A DNA stretch of 64,000 nt, taken from Bacteroidia bacterium (GTDB lineage Bacteria > Bacteroidota > Bacteroidia > AKYH767-A > OLB10). This document shows, in pieces, positions 51,577 to 61,167 of the stretch (position 1 is the stretch's first letter; every line of letters begins with the position of its first letter). A program made the position numbers and the translations under genes. The DNA lies in NCBI GenBank assembly GCA_016788065.1, contig JAEUTI010000044.1:43243-107242 (forward strand), written 5' to 3'. The notes under the pieces are model-generated. The model was not told the origin of the DNA, ran no database searches, and was given only the letters and a program-made list of their open reading frames with translations.

Positions 51577-53241
51577 TTATAATTTTATTATTTTCTCTGT
51601 GTGGGAATTTCCTGTGTTATCTGTTATTTTAGTAATGTAAGTACCTGGACTAATATTGTGAAGATCAATATCAATTGAATTCGCATCTGATTCATCGGTT
51701 TGGTAAACAATCCTACCTTGTAAATCGTATATAATTACCGATGTTAAATTTTCTTCCGACTGAATGGTAAGTTTATCTGTGGCCGGATTCGGATATATTG
51801 ATAATTGGATATTATTTTGGAAGTTAGCTATACGAGGTACCGTCGGAATAGAGTATTTCAGTATAAAATAGGTACTTGTATAATCAAGGTATATAGGGTA
51901 TACGGCTTCTTGTCTACCCACCCAGTATAATAAATTACCCGGAGCGTCGTAAATGAAATCGATTGCATTTGTTGATTGTGATGTTACCGGGAAAGAAGCT
52001 GTTTCTGGGTGTAGCATGATATCGGTGTATTCGAGATTTAATCCGGTATCATATTGCGCCATCACACTTCTTTTCACAGTGCTTCTGGTAAGACCACCAA
52101 GGTAAATTCTACCATTGTTAGCATAAAATATTCCAACAGCTTCATCATCTACATTGCCGCTGCCTCTGTAGTACTTCGTTCCAAGAACAGCACCGGTAGG
52201 ACTGTATTTTCTTATCAGGATATTCGTATTCTGAATGCCTGAGTTAATATCTGTTACCGTATGAGCAACATAAATATTTCCTGAAGGGTCAAAGCAAAAT
52301 TTTCCAGCAGCATCAGTAGTATTGGCTGTTCCTGCAACATATTTTGCCCACAATTTCGTGCCGGTTGAACTATACTTAACCAAATGTGCGTCCTGATTTC
52401 CCGCTACTCTCTCGCTGGAACTTGTGAAGTATACATCTCCAACTGCGTCCACATCGAAATAACCCGGATTGTCCATCAGATTGCCCGGTTTTGCATTGAA
52501 ATTCTTTTTCCAAAGCTGCACACCGACTGTATTTAATTTTTGTATGGTAATATATACATCATTCAATCCAACAATATTATATCCAAAAATATATATTTCG
52601 CCAGCAGCGTTACATTTTACCTTTAAAGGAATATATGTAGTGATTGGAAGCGTAAATACAAGTCCGCCAACATCTGTATATTTAATCAGGTTGTAACCAT
52701 TTTCACCTTTATAACACAACAGGTGAAGTGAACCACCATGTGCATACACATCTATACTTTCATCATCTTGAAATGGAGCCCCTGAAGAACTAAAAGCATA
52801 AATTTTCCATTGTTCTACCATTGAAGGGGAGTACTTTACTAAAACAGCATCATCCTTATAAGTGTCGTTATAATAGTAAGTCCCCGCCGCATATAAATTT
52901 CCTGCTGCATCTTTAGTAACAGCTTTAATATTATCGTACTGTTTGAAATCAGGCGCCACTATATTATTCGATACCTGAATCCGGGTTTGAGATGCTCCCC
53001 AGTGTTTACTGACAAAACTCTTTTTATAAACAAGTCCTCCCGGGTTGTACCATCCTGAAGACTCACCTATAAACAGCCCATTATCATCCGTTGGAGTTAT
53101 TTTTACATCCATTCTAACATCAGAAGTGATAGGGCTAGGTAAGAAATAGACCTCTTCCCTTGTTGGTTGTGCAATTGTTTGATTAGCCAGCATCATTCCT
53201 GTAAGGATAAGAATGCTGCAAATGTTGTTTGTAGGTTTCAT
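51577..53241 (-). CDS. T9SS cargo protein with SBBP/propeller-like repeats
   Basis: This protein of about 554 residues has ATG at 53241 (the longer frame begins at TTG 53256). Signal peptide (ICSILILTGMMLANQTIAQ). The middle has SBBP-type blade repeats (LVKYSPSMVEQWKIYAF; HLVKYSSTGTKLWAKYV; LIRKYSPTGAVLGTKYY). The C-terminal sorting domain is LSIYPNPATDKLTIQS ... EKIIKL. A TATATTTG promoter element lies 12 nt upstream. Confidence 0.85.
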   Translation of the reverse strand: MKPTNNICSILILTGMMLANQTIAQPTREEVYFLPSPITSDVRMDVKITPTDDNGLFIGESSGWYNPGGLVYKKSFVSKHWGASQTRIQVSNNIVAPDFKQYDNIKAVTKDAAGNLYAAGTYYYNDTYKDDAVLVKYSPSMVEQWKIYAFSSSGAPFQDDESIDVYAHGGSLHLLCYKGENGYNLIKYTDVGGLVFTLPITTYIPLKVKCNAAGEIYIFGYNIVGLNDVYITIQKLNTVGVQLWKKNFNAKPGNLMDNPGYFDVDAVGDVYFTSSSERVAGNQDAHLVKYSSTGTKLWAKYVAGTANTTDAAGKFCFDPSGNIYVAHTVTDINSGIQNTNILIRKYSPTGAVLGTKYYRGSGNVDDEAVGIFYANNGRIYLGGLTRSTVKRSVMAQYDTGLNLEYTDIMLHPETASFPVTSQSTNAIDFIYDAPGNLLYWVGRQEAVYPIYLDYTSTYFILKYSIPTVPRIANFQNNIQLSIYPNPATDKLTIQSEENLTSVIIYDLQGRIVYQTDESDANSIDIDLHNISPGTYITKITDNTGNSHTEKIIKL

Positions 53242-53253
53242 GACTTTTTTTTT

Positions 53254-53261
53254 CAAATATA
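53254..53261 (-). promoter_or_regulatory. -7 promoter element (TATATTTG) of 51577-53241
   Basis: This is a minus-strand match to TAnnTTTG, 12 nt before the ATG at 53241. Confidence 0.5.
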
Positions 53262-53486
53262 GATTCCGGTTGAAGCCATGTATCGGTAAATTAAGTATTT
53301 GGTAGGCAGAATTTAGAATTTGGTCATTTTATTGAGAATTCATGCTAGCCGCTTTTGTAATCAGTCAGCTACAAGACACCTTTTTTAACATTCTCACTTG
53401 GCTCATTTTGTCAGAACATTGTCACAAACCCCCAAAACCTGATTTTTGTCACTTGCATCAACTCGTCTGTAAGCTTGTTGCCTCAG

Positions 53487-53494
53487 TAATTTTG
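53487..53494 (+). promoter_or_regulatory. -7 promoter element (TAATTTTG) of the TonB receptor operon
   Basis: TAATTTTG matches the consensus and ends four bases before the GTG start at 53499, predicting a leaderless mRNA. The tight spacing also supports the choice of GTG. Confidence 0.55.
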
Positions 53495-53498
53495 CACC

Positions 53499-55712
53499 GT
53501 GAAATTTATAAAGCACCTGTTTGCACTTCTTTTATTAGTTCCGTCCATTTCCATGGCCCAAAAAGTGATTGTCACTGATATGGCCGGAGAGCCGGTAAAT
53601 CAGGCTGTTATCATCCTAAAAACAGCTCAGGAAGGCCATCCTTTAATCGTTTTAACGGATAATTACGGTCTTGCAGAAGTTGGTACATTTCTTAGAAAAG
53701 TCCAAATTGTGGTGCGCCATGTATCATTTGTTGATTATACCGATTCATTAGACCAGATAACGGCTGATTTGAAAATCCGGTTAACGGAAAAAGATGTTAA
53801 GTTGGATGAAGTTGTGGTAACATCTGAGTTTACACCGAAGACTCAAAGTGAATCAATTGCACCCGTAACGGTAATCAACCGGACGCAAATCGATAATCAG
53901 GCTGCTTCAAATCTGGAATCGGTATTGAGTCAGCAATTAAATATCCGTATTTCTCAGGATGGCATTTTAGGATCATCAATGTCGATGAATGGTTTAAGCG
54001 GACAAAATATTAAGTTCCTGGTAGATGGTGTTCCGGTAACCGGTCGCCTTGATGGCAACATTGATTTGAGTCAGATTAATTTGAATAATGTGGAACGTAT
54101 TGAAGTTGTCAATGGACCCATGGCAACATCCTATGGTACCGATGCAGCGGGCGGCGTAGTAAATCTGATAACACGGCAATCTGTTGACAAAAAATTTGAA
54201 ACCGGAATTAATACAATGTATGAATCCATTGGACAATATAATGTTGATGGATTTGCAGGTTTTAATACAGGGAAATCGTCTGTGTATGTGAGTGGAGGAA
54301 GAAACTTCTTTGATGGATGGTCGTCAACAGATACCGGACGTTGGCAGGAATGGAAACCTAAAGAGCAAATTTTTGGAAATGCCAGATATCGTTGGGTAGG
54401 AAAAAAATTGGTGGCTTCTTATTCCTTAAATGTTTTTGATGAAAAACTTTCGAATAAAGGCACACCAAGAATGACTCCTTATGCTGCTTATGCTTTTGAT
54501 GAATATTATAAAACGCAGCGAATTACAAATCAGATTCAATCGTCGTATATTCCCGGTCGTGATATGTTATTGAGCGCCATGTTTGCTCATTCATATTATC
54601 AGCGAATTAAAAATACGTATATCAAAGATTTGACAACCTTAAACGAATCTTTGGTTGCAGGTAGTGAAGAACAGGACACAACACGCATGCACACTATCAC
54701 AGGAAGAGCAACATTTAGTGGCATGTCCAAAGATTCCAAAATCAGTTATCAATCGGGAATCGATTTGACTCATGAAATTGCTGATGGGTCACGATTTAAT
54801 GAAGAAACAAAATCAAGTGGCGATTATGCTTTGTTTTTTACTGCAGCATACAAACCAACAGTTAAATTAGAATTTAAACCCGGGTTTAGAATAGCGTACA
54901 ATACCAATTTTAAAGCACCGGTTATCCCTTCTTTTTCTGTTAAATATCAACTCAGTAAAATTGTTGCTATCAGAGGTTCCTATGGGAAAGGCTTCCGGGC
55001 TCCCGGTTTAAAAGAGATGTATCTCTACTTTGTGGATATCAATCATAATATTCAGGGGAATGAAAGCCTGCTTCCGGAATATTCCGATAACTTTTATGTT
55101 TCTACTTCTGTAACTCATAATTATAATACCATAACTTTCAATCACGAACTTTCAGGTTTTTACAATTCCATGCGCAATTTGATTACACTTGCACAACCTG
55201 ATCCTGAAAACTCTTTATTTACATATGTCAATCTGGGAAAATTTTCGACTCATGGAATGAATTACCGGATCAATGGATCATATAAAGGATTCAGTGCCGG
55301 AGCAGGAGTTTCGTATACAGGCCGCTATAATATTTACAGCGACAGTGCCGATTTCGATCAATATATTTATAGCCCCGATTTTTCTGCTAACATACAATAC
55401 CATCTCACGAAAGTGAATTTAACATTTTCCACCTTCTTTAAATTCAATGGAAAATTACCCGGATATAAATTGAATGAAGATGGAACTATCACGCAATTCA
55501 CCAATGATAGCTATCGGTTTTTAGATGCTTCTGTCAGAAAAGGATTTTTGAATAACAGAATTTCATTTGCTGCAGGAGTTAAAAATATTTTGAATGTTAC
55601 CAACGTAAATGCTATGAATGCAGCATCTGCCCATAGTGCAGGAAATGAGGAGCAAGCTGTTGGAACAGGAAGATCCTATTTTGGTAAACTCACTTTCATA
55701 TTTGGCAAATGA
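53499..55712 (+). CDS. TonB-dependent outer-membrane receptor (haem/siderophore type)
   Basis: This 737-residue protein begins at GTG (MKFIKHLFALLLLVPSISMAQ is a good signal peptide). A carboxypeptidase-regulatory-like domain follows (~22-100), then a plug (~120-230, FLVDGVPVTGRLDGNIDLSQ, TDAAGGVVNLITRQ) and a 22-strand barrel. A FRAP box (FRAPGLKEMY) is present near residue 500, as in haem/ferric receptors, although the NPxL motif reads GNESLLPE. It overlaps the HmuY-like gene by 4 bp (ATGA). The receptor imports its ligand with TonB energy. Confidence 0.88.
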   Translation: MKFIKHLFALLLLVPSISMAQKVIVTDMAGEPVNQAVIILKTAQEGHPLIVLTDNYGLAEVGTFLRKVQIVVRHVSFVDYTDSLDQITADLKIRLTEKDVKLDEVVVTSEFTPKTQSESIAPVTVINRTQIDNQAASNLESVLSQQLNIRISQDGILGSSMSMNGLSGQNIKFLVDGVPVTGRLDGNIDLSQINLNNVERIEVVNGPMATSYGTDAAGGVVNLITRQSVDKKFETGINTMYESIGQYNVDGFAGFNTGKSSVYVSGGRNFFDGWSSTDTGRWQEWKPKEQIFGNARYRWVGKKLVASYSLNVFDEKLSNKGTPRMTPYAAYAFDEYYKTQRITNQIQSSYIPGRDMLLSAMFAHSYYQRIKNTYIKDLTTLNESLVAGSEEQDTTRMHTITGRATFSGMSKDSKISYQSGIDLTHEIADGSRFNEETKSSGDYALFFTAAYKPTVKLEFKPGFRIAYNTNFKAPVIPSFSVKYQLSKIVAIRGSYGKGFRAPGLKEMYLYFVDINHNIQGNESLLPEYSDNFYVSTSVTHNYNTITFNHELSGFYNSMRNLITLAQPDPENSLFTYVNLGKFSTHGMNYRINGSYKGFSAGAGVSYTGRYNIYSDSADFDQYIYSPDFSANIQYHLTKVNLTFSTFFKFNGKLPGYKLNEDGTITQFTNDSYRFLDASVRKGFLNNRISFAAGVKNILNVTNVNAMNAASAHSAGNEEQAVGTGRSYFGKLTFIFGK

Positions 55713-56716
55713 GACTACTGTTAATTTGCATATCGCTCTTGGTTTTTTTCACCTCCTGTGAGAAGGAAGATGAAAAAGTAATTTTACCACCACCCGGTGA
55801 AATTACAACCATGACAGCTGCAATGGGAAATAATTATGACAACCAGGTTTATGTAGATTTTGAAACCGGACAGCAGGTTAGTGTTCCATATCGTTCATAC
55901 GATTTAGCTTTCGAAGCTTCTGAAGCTGGTTTCAGAGTTTATTTGAATACCGGTAAACTGATGTTTGTTGTTAATACAGGTTCTACAGATATTCTAAATG
56001 CTGATACCACAGGTTTGTCATGGAAGACAGATCCGGACCATTTGTATGATGACTCTACAGCTTTTGGAAACTGGATGGATCTTTCCGGAAATTCTTTAAA
56101 TCAGGTTTATGCAATTGATCGTGGAAGGACGGAACATTTTGGTGCCAACCGTTGGAGAAAAATGCAATTGATTTCTGTTAATGCTACTGAATACAGAATA
56201 AAGTTTGCAGCATTCAATAATAGTAATGTCACCGAATTTGTACTTCCTAAAAACCCGGATTACTCTCTGATGTATTTCTCATTTGAGAATAATGGGCAAT
56301 TAGTACAGGTTGCACCACCTAAAAATTTGTGGGATGTTGTATTCACAAAGTTTACTCACACTTATTATTCTGAACCTGTAAACTCTCCATATAGGTACTA
56401 CATTGTAACCGGTGCATTATTAAACCGCTGGGCGGGATGTGAAAACACAATAATGCAACAAGATTCTACACCGGGATTTAAATCTTTTGAAACCATAACC
56501 GGACAGGATATGGTAAATTTTCCTTTTTATAAGGAAGCTGCAATAATTGGTTTCGACTGGAAACTATATGACTTTAATCTTGGTTATATAATTTATGAAA
56601 ACAAATATTATGCTTTAAAAGATCCTTCAGGATTTTATTATAAAATTCGTTTCCTCGATTTCTATGATTCTCTTGGGAATAAAGGAGCTTGTTTGTTCGA
56701 ATATCAAAGACTTTAA
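55709..56716 (+). CDS. HmuY-like lipoprotein
   Basis: This 335-residue lipoprotein has a lipobox (LLVFFTSCEKEDE) and a HmuY-like all-beta fold: TTMTAAMGNNYDNQVYVDFETGQQ, then YDLAFEASEAGFRVYLNTG, then SLMYFSFENNGQLVQVAPPK. HmuY proteins bind haem at the surface and pass it to a TonB receptor such as HmuR. That matches the 4-bp overlap with the receptor gene. The exact ligand cannot be seen. Confidence 0.78.
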   Translation: MRLLLICISLLVFFTSCEKEDEKVILPPPGEITTMTAAMGNNYDNQVYVDFETGQQVSVPYRSYDLAFEASEAGFRVYLNTGKLMFVVNTGSTDILNADTTGLSWKTDPDHLYDDSTAFGNWMDLSGNSLNQVYAIDRGRTEHFGANRWRKMQLISVNATEYRIKFAAFNNSNVTEFVLPKNPDYSLMYFSFENNGQLVQVAPPKNLWDVVFTKFTHTYYSEPVNSPYRYYIVTGALLNRWAGCENTIMQQDSTPGFKSFETITGQDMVNFPFYKEAAIIGFDWKLYDFNLGYIIYENKYYALKDPSGFYYKIRFLDFYDSLGNKGACLFEYQRL

Positions 56717-56739
56717 TACACACATATATATCACTTATC

Positions 56740-58011
56740 ATGAAAAATAAATTTTTACTTACATTACTAATTACGTTTGCAACTGTTTACATGCCATTCA
56801 AGATATCTGCACAACAGGTATTTGATGTGGTTTCGATTGGTCCCGGATACACAAACCAGGCTTTTTATAGTATGGAGAATGGTGAACAGGCGAATGTTTC
56901 TAACACTGATTGGGATCTTGCATTTCAGATTACCGGATTTCAGGCTACCATTCTTGTAAATGGTAAAAACAACGTTCGGTTATTTAAGGCAGGGAAAAGT
57001 GTTAATGATTGGTCTTCATTAACAGCTGCCGATACTGTTGGCATGTTAAATCCCGGCAACGAATTATTGAATCAGGATACCAGTTGGTGGTCGGGTGCAT
57101 TTAACATTACTGCCGATGCTGCAAATGGTTTTGATTTAGGTTGGGGTGTTTATGATTTTGCAACACATGCTGTAACCGGCGATTCGTTGTTTTTCATGAA
57201 GATGTCAACCGGAGAAATTAAAAAAGTATGGATTCAATCATTGATGAATAATACTTATTATTTTGCCTATGCTAATATTGATGGTTCCGCTGAGGTTAAT
57301 ACAACACTTAGCAAATCTGCCTTTACAGGGAAAAATTTCGGATACTACTCTATTGCAACCGGCACTACTCTCGATAGAGAGCCTAACAAGTACACATGGG
57401 ATCTTTCGTTTGCTCAATACATGTCGGCATTGCCATTTCCATATAAAGTTTCAGGTGTATTAGCCAACGATAGTGTTGCAGTTGCCAAAGCATATCCTGT
57501 AGATGAACAAACGGTTACGCCATGGGGATTAACACCATCTTATTATATAAATACTATTGGGTACGAATGGAAGGCATACGATTTTAACACGAACGCCTGG
57601 TTGATTCAGGACTCTACTGTGTTTTTTGTCAACGACAGGCTAGGATTTTTATGGAAACTGGTTTTTACCGGTTTTGGAGGAAGTGCAAACGGGAATTTCG
57701 AATTTTATAAGGAGAAGTTGTCTGCAACCGGAGTTCAGGAAAATGGGGGAATGCCCGCTTTGCTGGGAGTAGCGCCGAACCCTGCAACAAATATGACTCA
57801 ATTAACGTTGTTTGTTAAGAATTATAATGGAAGCAATGGAATTTCAATCTTTGATCTTAATGGCAAAGAGGTGTTGCGTCAAACTTTACCTCAACAAGAG
57901 GGATTAATAACTCTTCCGGTTTCAACCGAAAACCTTGCTAATGGAACTTATATGATGAGGTTATTAGTAGATGGAGTGCTGACAACCGAAAAACTGGTTA
58001 TAGTCAAATAA
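56740..58011 (+). CDS. HmuY-like protein with a T9SS sorting domain
   Basis: This protein of about 423 residues starts at ATG 56740 (signal peptide MKNKFLLTLLITFATVYMPFKISAQ). The first ~310 residues share the HmuY pattern (VSIGPGYTNQAFYSMENGEQ, WDLAFQITGFQATILVNG, YSIATGTTLDREPNKYTWDL). The last ~80 form a type A sorting domain (VAPNPATNMTQLTLFV ... EKLVIVK). It is the third gene of the receptor operon, 23 bp after the lipoprotein, and ends at a terminator. Unlike classical HmuY it is sorted by T9SS and is not lipid-anchored. Confidence 0.75.
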   Translation: MKNKFLLTLLITFATVYMPFKISAQQVFDVVSIGPGYTNQAFYSMENGEQANVSNTDWDLAFQITGFQATILVNGKNNVRLFKAGKSVNDWSSLTAADTVGMLNPGNELLNQDTSWWSGAFNITADAANGFDLGWGVYDFATHAVTGDSLFFMKMSTGEIKKVWIQSLMNNTYYFAYANIDGSAEVNTTLSKSAFTGKNFGYYSIATGTTLDREPNKYTWDLSFAQYMSALPFPYKVSGVLANDSVAVAKAYPVDEQTVTPWGLTPSYYINTIGYEWKAYDFNTNAWLIQDSTVFFVNDRLGFLWKLVFTGFGGSANGNFEFYKEKLSATGVQENGGMPALLGVAPNPATNMTQLTLFVKNYNGSNGISIFDLNGKEVLRQTLPQQEGLITLPVSTENLANGTYMMRLLVDGVLTTEKLVIVK

Positions 58012-58036
58012 GAAATTATTCAGGGAGTTTGAATAG

Positions 58037-58070
58037 ACCATCATCACCGAACAACGTGATGATGGTTTTT
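58037..58070 (+). terminator. terminator of the TonB/HmuY operon
   Basis: accatcatcac/gtgatgatggt (11 bp, 8-nt loop) followed by five T residues, 25 bp after the stop at 58011. Confidence 0.85.
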
Positions 58071-58073
58071 ATT

Positions 58074-59498
58074 TTAACTTAGCTTTTGCCTGTCAAAAAT
58101 TAATTCAATCAGCTTTCTTTCAATTGGTAAATGGTAGCTTTTATTTTTAATCCTCCACTTGGCTAAAGTTTGAATCGGGGTTTTTAACAGCGAGGGTTTC
58201 GACCAGGCAAGTCGTTGAAAGAATTTAAAATTTTCGATCTCTCTAAACTTTTTCTCCGGAATCCACGGTGATCCTTTCACTACATAATCGAAGTCGGACC
58301 ATTCTTTGATGCCTTGGGGCATTTTATAACCGTCTGCGATAAGTGCGTCGGCAATTTCATTTCCCGGATAGGGTTTAAAATAGAAAATACTGACACGAAA
58401 TTCGGGACTCATTTTACGTAAATCAGTTACCACACGAATGGTTTCGTCCATGTCAGCTTCAGTTTCTCCGGGGAATCCAATGATCACACTAAAGTTTATT
58501 GCAATGCCATGTTTCAGACACTTTTGTGCACTTTCATACACCTGAGGAATCTTTATATCTTTTTTCATCCAGTCGATCATTCGTTGTGAACCCGATTCCA
58601 GACCAATCATAACTCTTTCGAGTCCGGAGGCTTTACACTTCGCAAAAACTTCATCGGGTAAACGTGATCCCTGATCGGCACGCATAGTTCCGAACCAGCT
58701 AAATCGGAATTTTCTTTTAATAAATTCCTCCGCAATAGCTTCAACTCGTGCACCTATTGTAAAGAATGTTTCATCCTGAAAATGGACATGTTCAAAGTGA
58801 TATTTATCCCATAATGTTTCGAGTTCATCAGCAATTCTGGTAGGAGCGTAACCATACCAGCCTCTTTTATACATGAATGGGTCTGCACAGAAGTTGCATC
58901 TGAACCGACATCCTTGAGAGGCTATATAATCAATTTGATTGCGGCCGCTCAGTTTTTCATAGGAATTCACCGGTACAAAATCATAGTTAAAAGCAGGAAA
59001 ACTGTTAATATCAACCATGTTCCTTTCCGCATTTTGTACAATTTCACCGGTAACCTTATCTTTATAAGAAACACCTGCAATTCCTTGAAATGATTGTCCG
59101 TTGATTATTGCAGTCAGGATTTGCTCAAAAGCTATTTCTCCCTGACCTCTGACCACTACATCAACCGGAGTTTCTTTTAATGTTTCAAGAGGGAACAGCG
59201 AAGGATGCCACCCACCCCAAACAATGTTAAGTTCCGGGAAACGCTTCTTGACCTCTATAGTCATCTCCAGAGCATCTTTTATTGGAGCTCCTGTTAAAAC
59301 GCTCACGGCAAAACAAACCGCACCTTCGCATGAATCTAAAATTTTCATTAAGGGATCCTTTTCCAGTCTTCCATCAATAATTTTAACATCATATATGCCT
59401 TTATCAAGATATGATGCCAACGCAATAAGTGCCAAAGGCATGGTATAAAATACAGCCTTTGGATTATATAAAATTACTTTGGTTCTGACTTGTGACAT
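58074..59498 (-). CDS. B12-binding-domain radical SAM protein
   Basis: This 474-residue protein has an N-terminal Rossmann-like domain (~1-160), resembling cobalamin-binding domains but without the DxHxxG cobalt-ligating motif. The radical SAM core has the CxxxCxxC cluster in ASQGCRFRCNFCADPF (residues ~200), then GLESGSQRMIDWMKKD and SVIIGFPGETEADMDETI. The family includes hopanoid and lipid methylases and MiaB-type enzymes; the substrate is unknown. It is divergent from the AI-2E transporter and convergent with the operon terminator. Confidence 0.88.
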   Translation of the reverse strand: MSQVRTKVILYNPKAVFYTMPLALIALASYLDKGIYDVKIIDGRLEKDPLMKILDSCEGAVCFAVSVLTGAPIKDALEMTIEVKKRFPELNIVWGGWHPSLFPLETLKETPVDVVVRGQGEIAFEQILTAIINGQSFQGIAGVSYKDKVTGEIVQNAERNMVDINSFPAFNYDFVPVNSYEKLSGRNQIDYIASQGCRFRCNFCADPFMYKRGWYGYAPTRIADELETLWDKYHFEHVHFQDETFFTIGARVEAIAEEFIKRKFRFSWFGTMRADQGSRLPDEVFAKCKASGLERVMIGLESGSQRMIDWMKKDIKIPQVYESAQKCLKHGIAINFSVIIGFPGETEADMDETIRVVTDLRKMSPEFRVSIFYFKPYPGNEIADALIADGYKMPQGIKEWSDFDYVVKGSPWIPEKKFREIENFKFFQRLAWSKPSLLKTPIQTLAKWRIKNKSYHLPIERKLIELIFDRQKLS

Positions 59499-59651
59499 GT
59501 TGGACTACTGGTAATGGATGTAATTATATGCAATAATTTAGAATATGAGAAAAATTTTCTACAGTTTTTTTATTTCCTAGGCATTTTTGGAGATAAAATA
59601 AGTGGTATGTATTTCGCATGTATGATTTACCACATTAAAAACCTTATACAT

Positions 59652-60746
59652 ATGATTACTTTGCCCGGTTATTTAAAACTCGCTGTTGTATTGTTTATTA
59701 CATTTATGGTAATTGCTTTTTTGTATGTAGCTAGTGCATTCCTGATTCCACTGGTATTTGCCATACTGTTATCTTTTCTCCTTCTACCCGTTTCTAGATT
59801 TTTAACCAGAAAAGGGTTACATCACGGAATATCAATAGTACTTAGTATTCTGCTCGCTTTGGTTGTTATTGGCGGCATTGCCTTTTTCTTTTACACACAA
59901 ATTCAATCATTTGCTGAAGATGGACCCATGCTCAAAGAAAAATTTAATGAGAAAGTTGCCGATATTCAACAATATATTTCACAGAAATTTTCTGTTTCGA
60001 AACGCGAGCAAAAGCAATTCGTTGAAGAACAAACGAAAACTTTAAAGGAATCCGGAGGCGACTATTTATCTACTTTCTTTTCTTTCACAGGCACCATGCT
60101 TGCAGCTATCAGTCTTATTCCAATCTACATCTTTTTCTTTACCTATTATAAGAAGAAAATTAAAATATTTATTTGCAAATTATTACCGGATTCTAAGAAT
60201 AAGTATATACTTGGAGTTATTGGCACTACTGCAAAAGTATCCCAAAAATATATACAGGGATTACTGATTGATATAGGTATTTTGGCAGTCCTGAATTATA
60301 TTGGTTTTCAGTTATTGGGAATAGAGCACGCCATTTTATTGGCACTCATGGCCGCCATTTTAAACCTGGTGCCATATATAGGTGTTTTCATTGGTAGTAT
60401 ATTTCCCTTTGCCATGGCACTGTTGACAAAAGATGAATCCTGGGTTGCTTTTGCTGCAGTGGGAGTTTGTGTTGTGGTACAGTTCCTCGACAATAATTTT
60501 ATTACCCCTAAAGTAGTAGGATCAAGTGTGAGCATAAATCCATTGGCTACATTGTTGGCAATAATAGTTGGTGGATTCATCTGGGGAGTAATGGGAATGA
60601 TGCTCTTCATTCCATTGTTGGGAATGGCAAAAGTAGTGCTCGACAGTTTTCCCGAATCACAGCCATATGGTTACCTGATTGGCGAAGAGGAAGAGTATAA
60701 ACCTAAAATGAATCTTCCCGCATTCCTGAAAAGGCGATTTTCATAG
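59652..60746 (+). CDS. AI-2E-family (PerM-type) transporter
   Basis: This protein of about 364 residues starts at ATG 59652 (MITLPGYLKLAVVLFITFMV). It has the usual eight transmembrane helices and the conserved C-terminal blocks (ILNLVPYIGVFIGSIFPFAM; DNNFITPKVVGSSVSINPLA). A longer frame from 59514 would add a 46-residue extension without family similarity. The substrate is unknown; the name comes from one characterised member exporting autoinducer-2. It is convergent with the receiver gene. Confidence 0.9.
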   Translation: MITLPGYLKLAVVLFITFMVIAFLYVASAFLIPLVFAILLSFLLLPVSRFLTRKGLHHGISIVLSILLALVVIGGIAFFFYTQIQSFAEDGPMLKEKFNEKVADIQQYISQKFSVSKREQKQFVEEQTKTLKESGGDYLSTFFSFTGTMLAAISLIPIYIFFFTYYKKKIKIFICKLLPDSKNKYILGVIGTTAKVSQKYIQGLLIDIGILAVLNYIGFQLLGIEHAILLALMAAILNLVPYIGVFIGSIFPFAMALLTKDESWVAFAAVGVCVVVQFLDNNFITPKVVGSSVSINPLATLLAIIVGGFIWGVMGMMLFIPLLGMAKVVLDSFPESQPYGYLIGEEEEYKPKMNLPAFLKRRFS

Positions 60747-60786
60747 GAACAAAACGAATAACTTTTAAGATGGATTCAAGGTTTTC

Positions 60787-61167
60787 TTATGAAGCAAGGC
60801 TTTTTGAAAGCAAGTCATTCACAGTTTCCAGCAGTTGTTTACCTGTGAATGGTTTAACCAAACAGGCATCAGCAAAGGTATTTGTTGCATCTAAAATAGC
60901 TGCATCCATCCCTGTTACAACTATCACAGGAGTTTCACTGGTTTCGGGATTTTCTTTAATAGCATCAACCAAATCGAAACCGCCCCAATGAGGCATCATG
61001 ATATCAGATATTACCAGATTGTATTTTTTACTTTTAATTTTTGATTTACCTTCATCCAAAGTGAATGCGGTTTCAACCTCAAAGCCTTCACCCTGAAGTA
61101 ATTTGGCAATTGCATTAGCCAATTCAGTTTCGTCGTCAATAACAAGAATAGTTTTTGCAGTCTTCAT
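60787..61167 (-). CDS. stand-alone receiver-domain response regulator
   Basis: This 126-residue protein consists only of a REC domain (VIDDETELANAI; phospho-Asp in LVISDIMMPHWGGFD; Lys in CLVKPFTG). It has no output domain. It overlaps the upstream kinase gene by 4 bp (ATGA), so the kinase is its likely phosphodonor and the protein acts in a phosphorelay or protein-protein signalling. Confidence 0.92.
   Translation of the reverse strand: MKTAKTILVIDDETELANAIAKLLQGEGFEVETAFTLDEGKSKIKSKKYNLVISDIMMPHWGGFDLVDAIKENPETSETPVIVVTGMDAAILDATNTFADACLVKPFTGKQLLETVNDLLSKSLAS

Noticed and set aside
53342..53578. Plus-strand 78-codon frame upstream of the TonB receptor
   Set aside because: It overlaps the receptor's signal peptide in another frame and has no family features.
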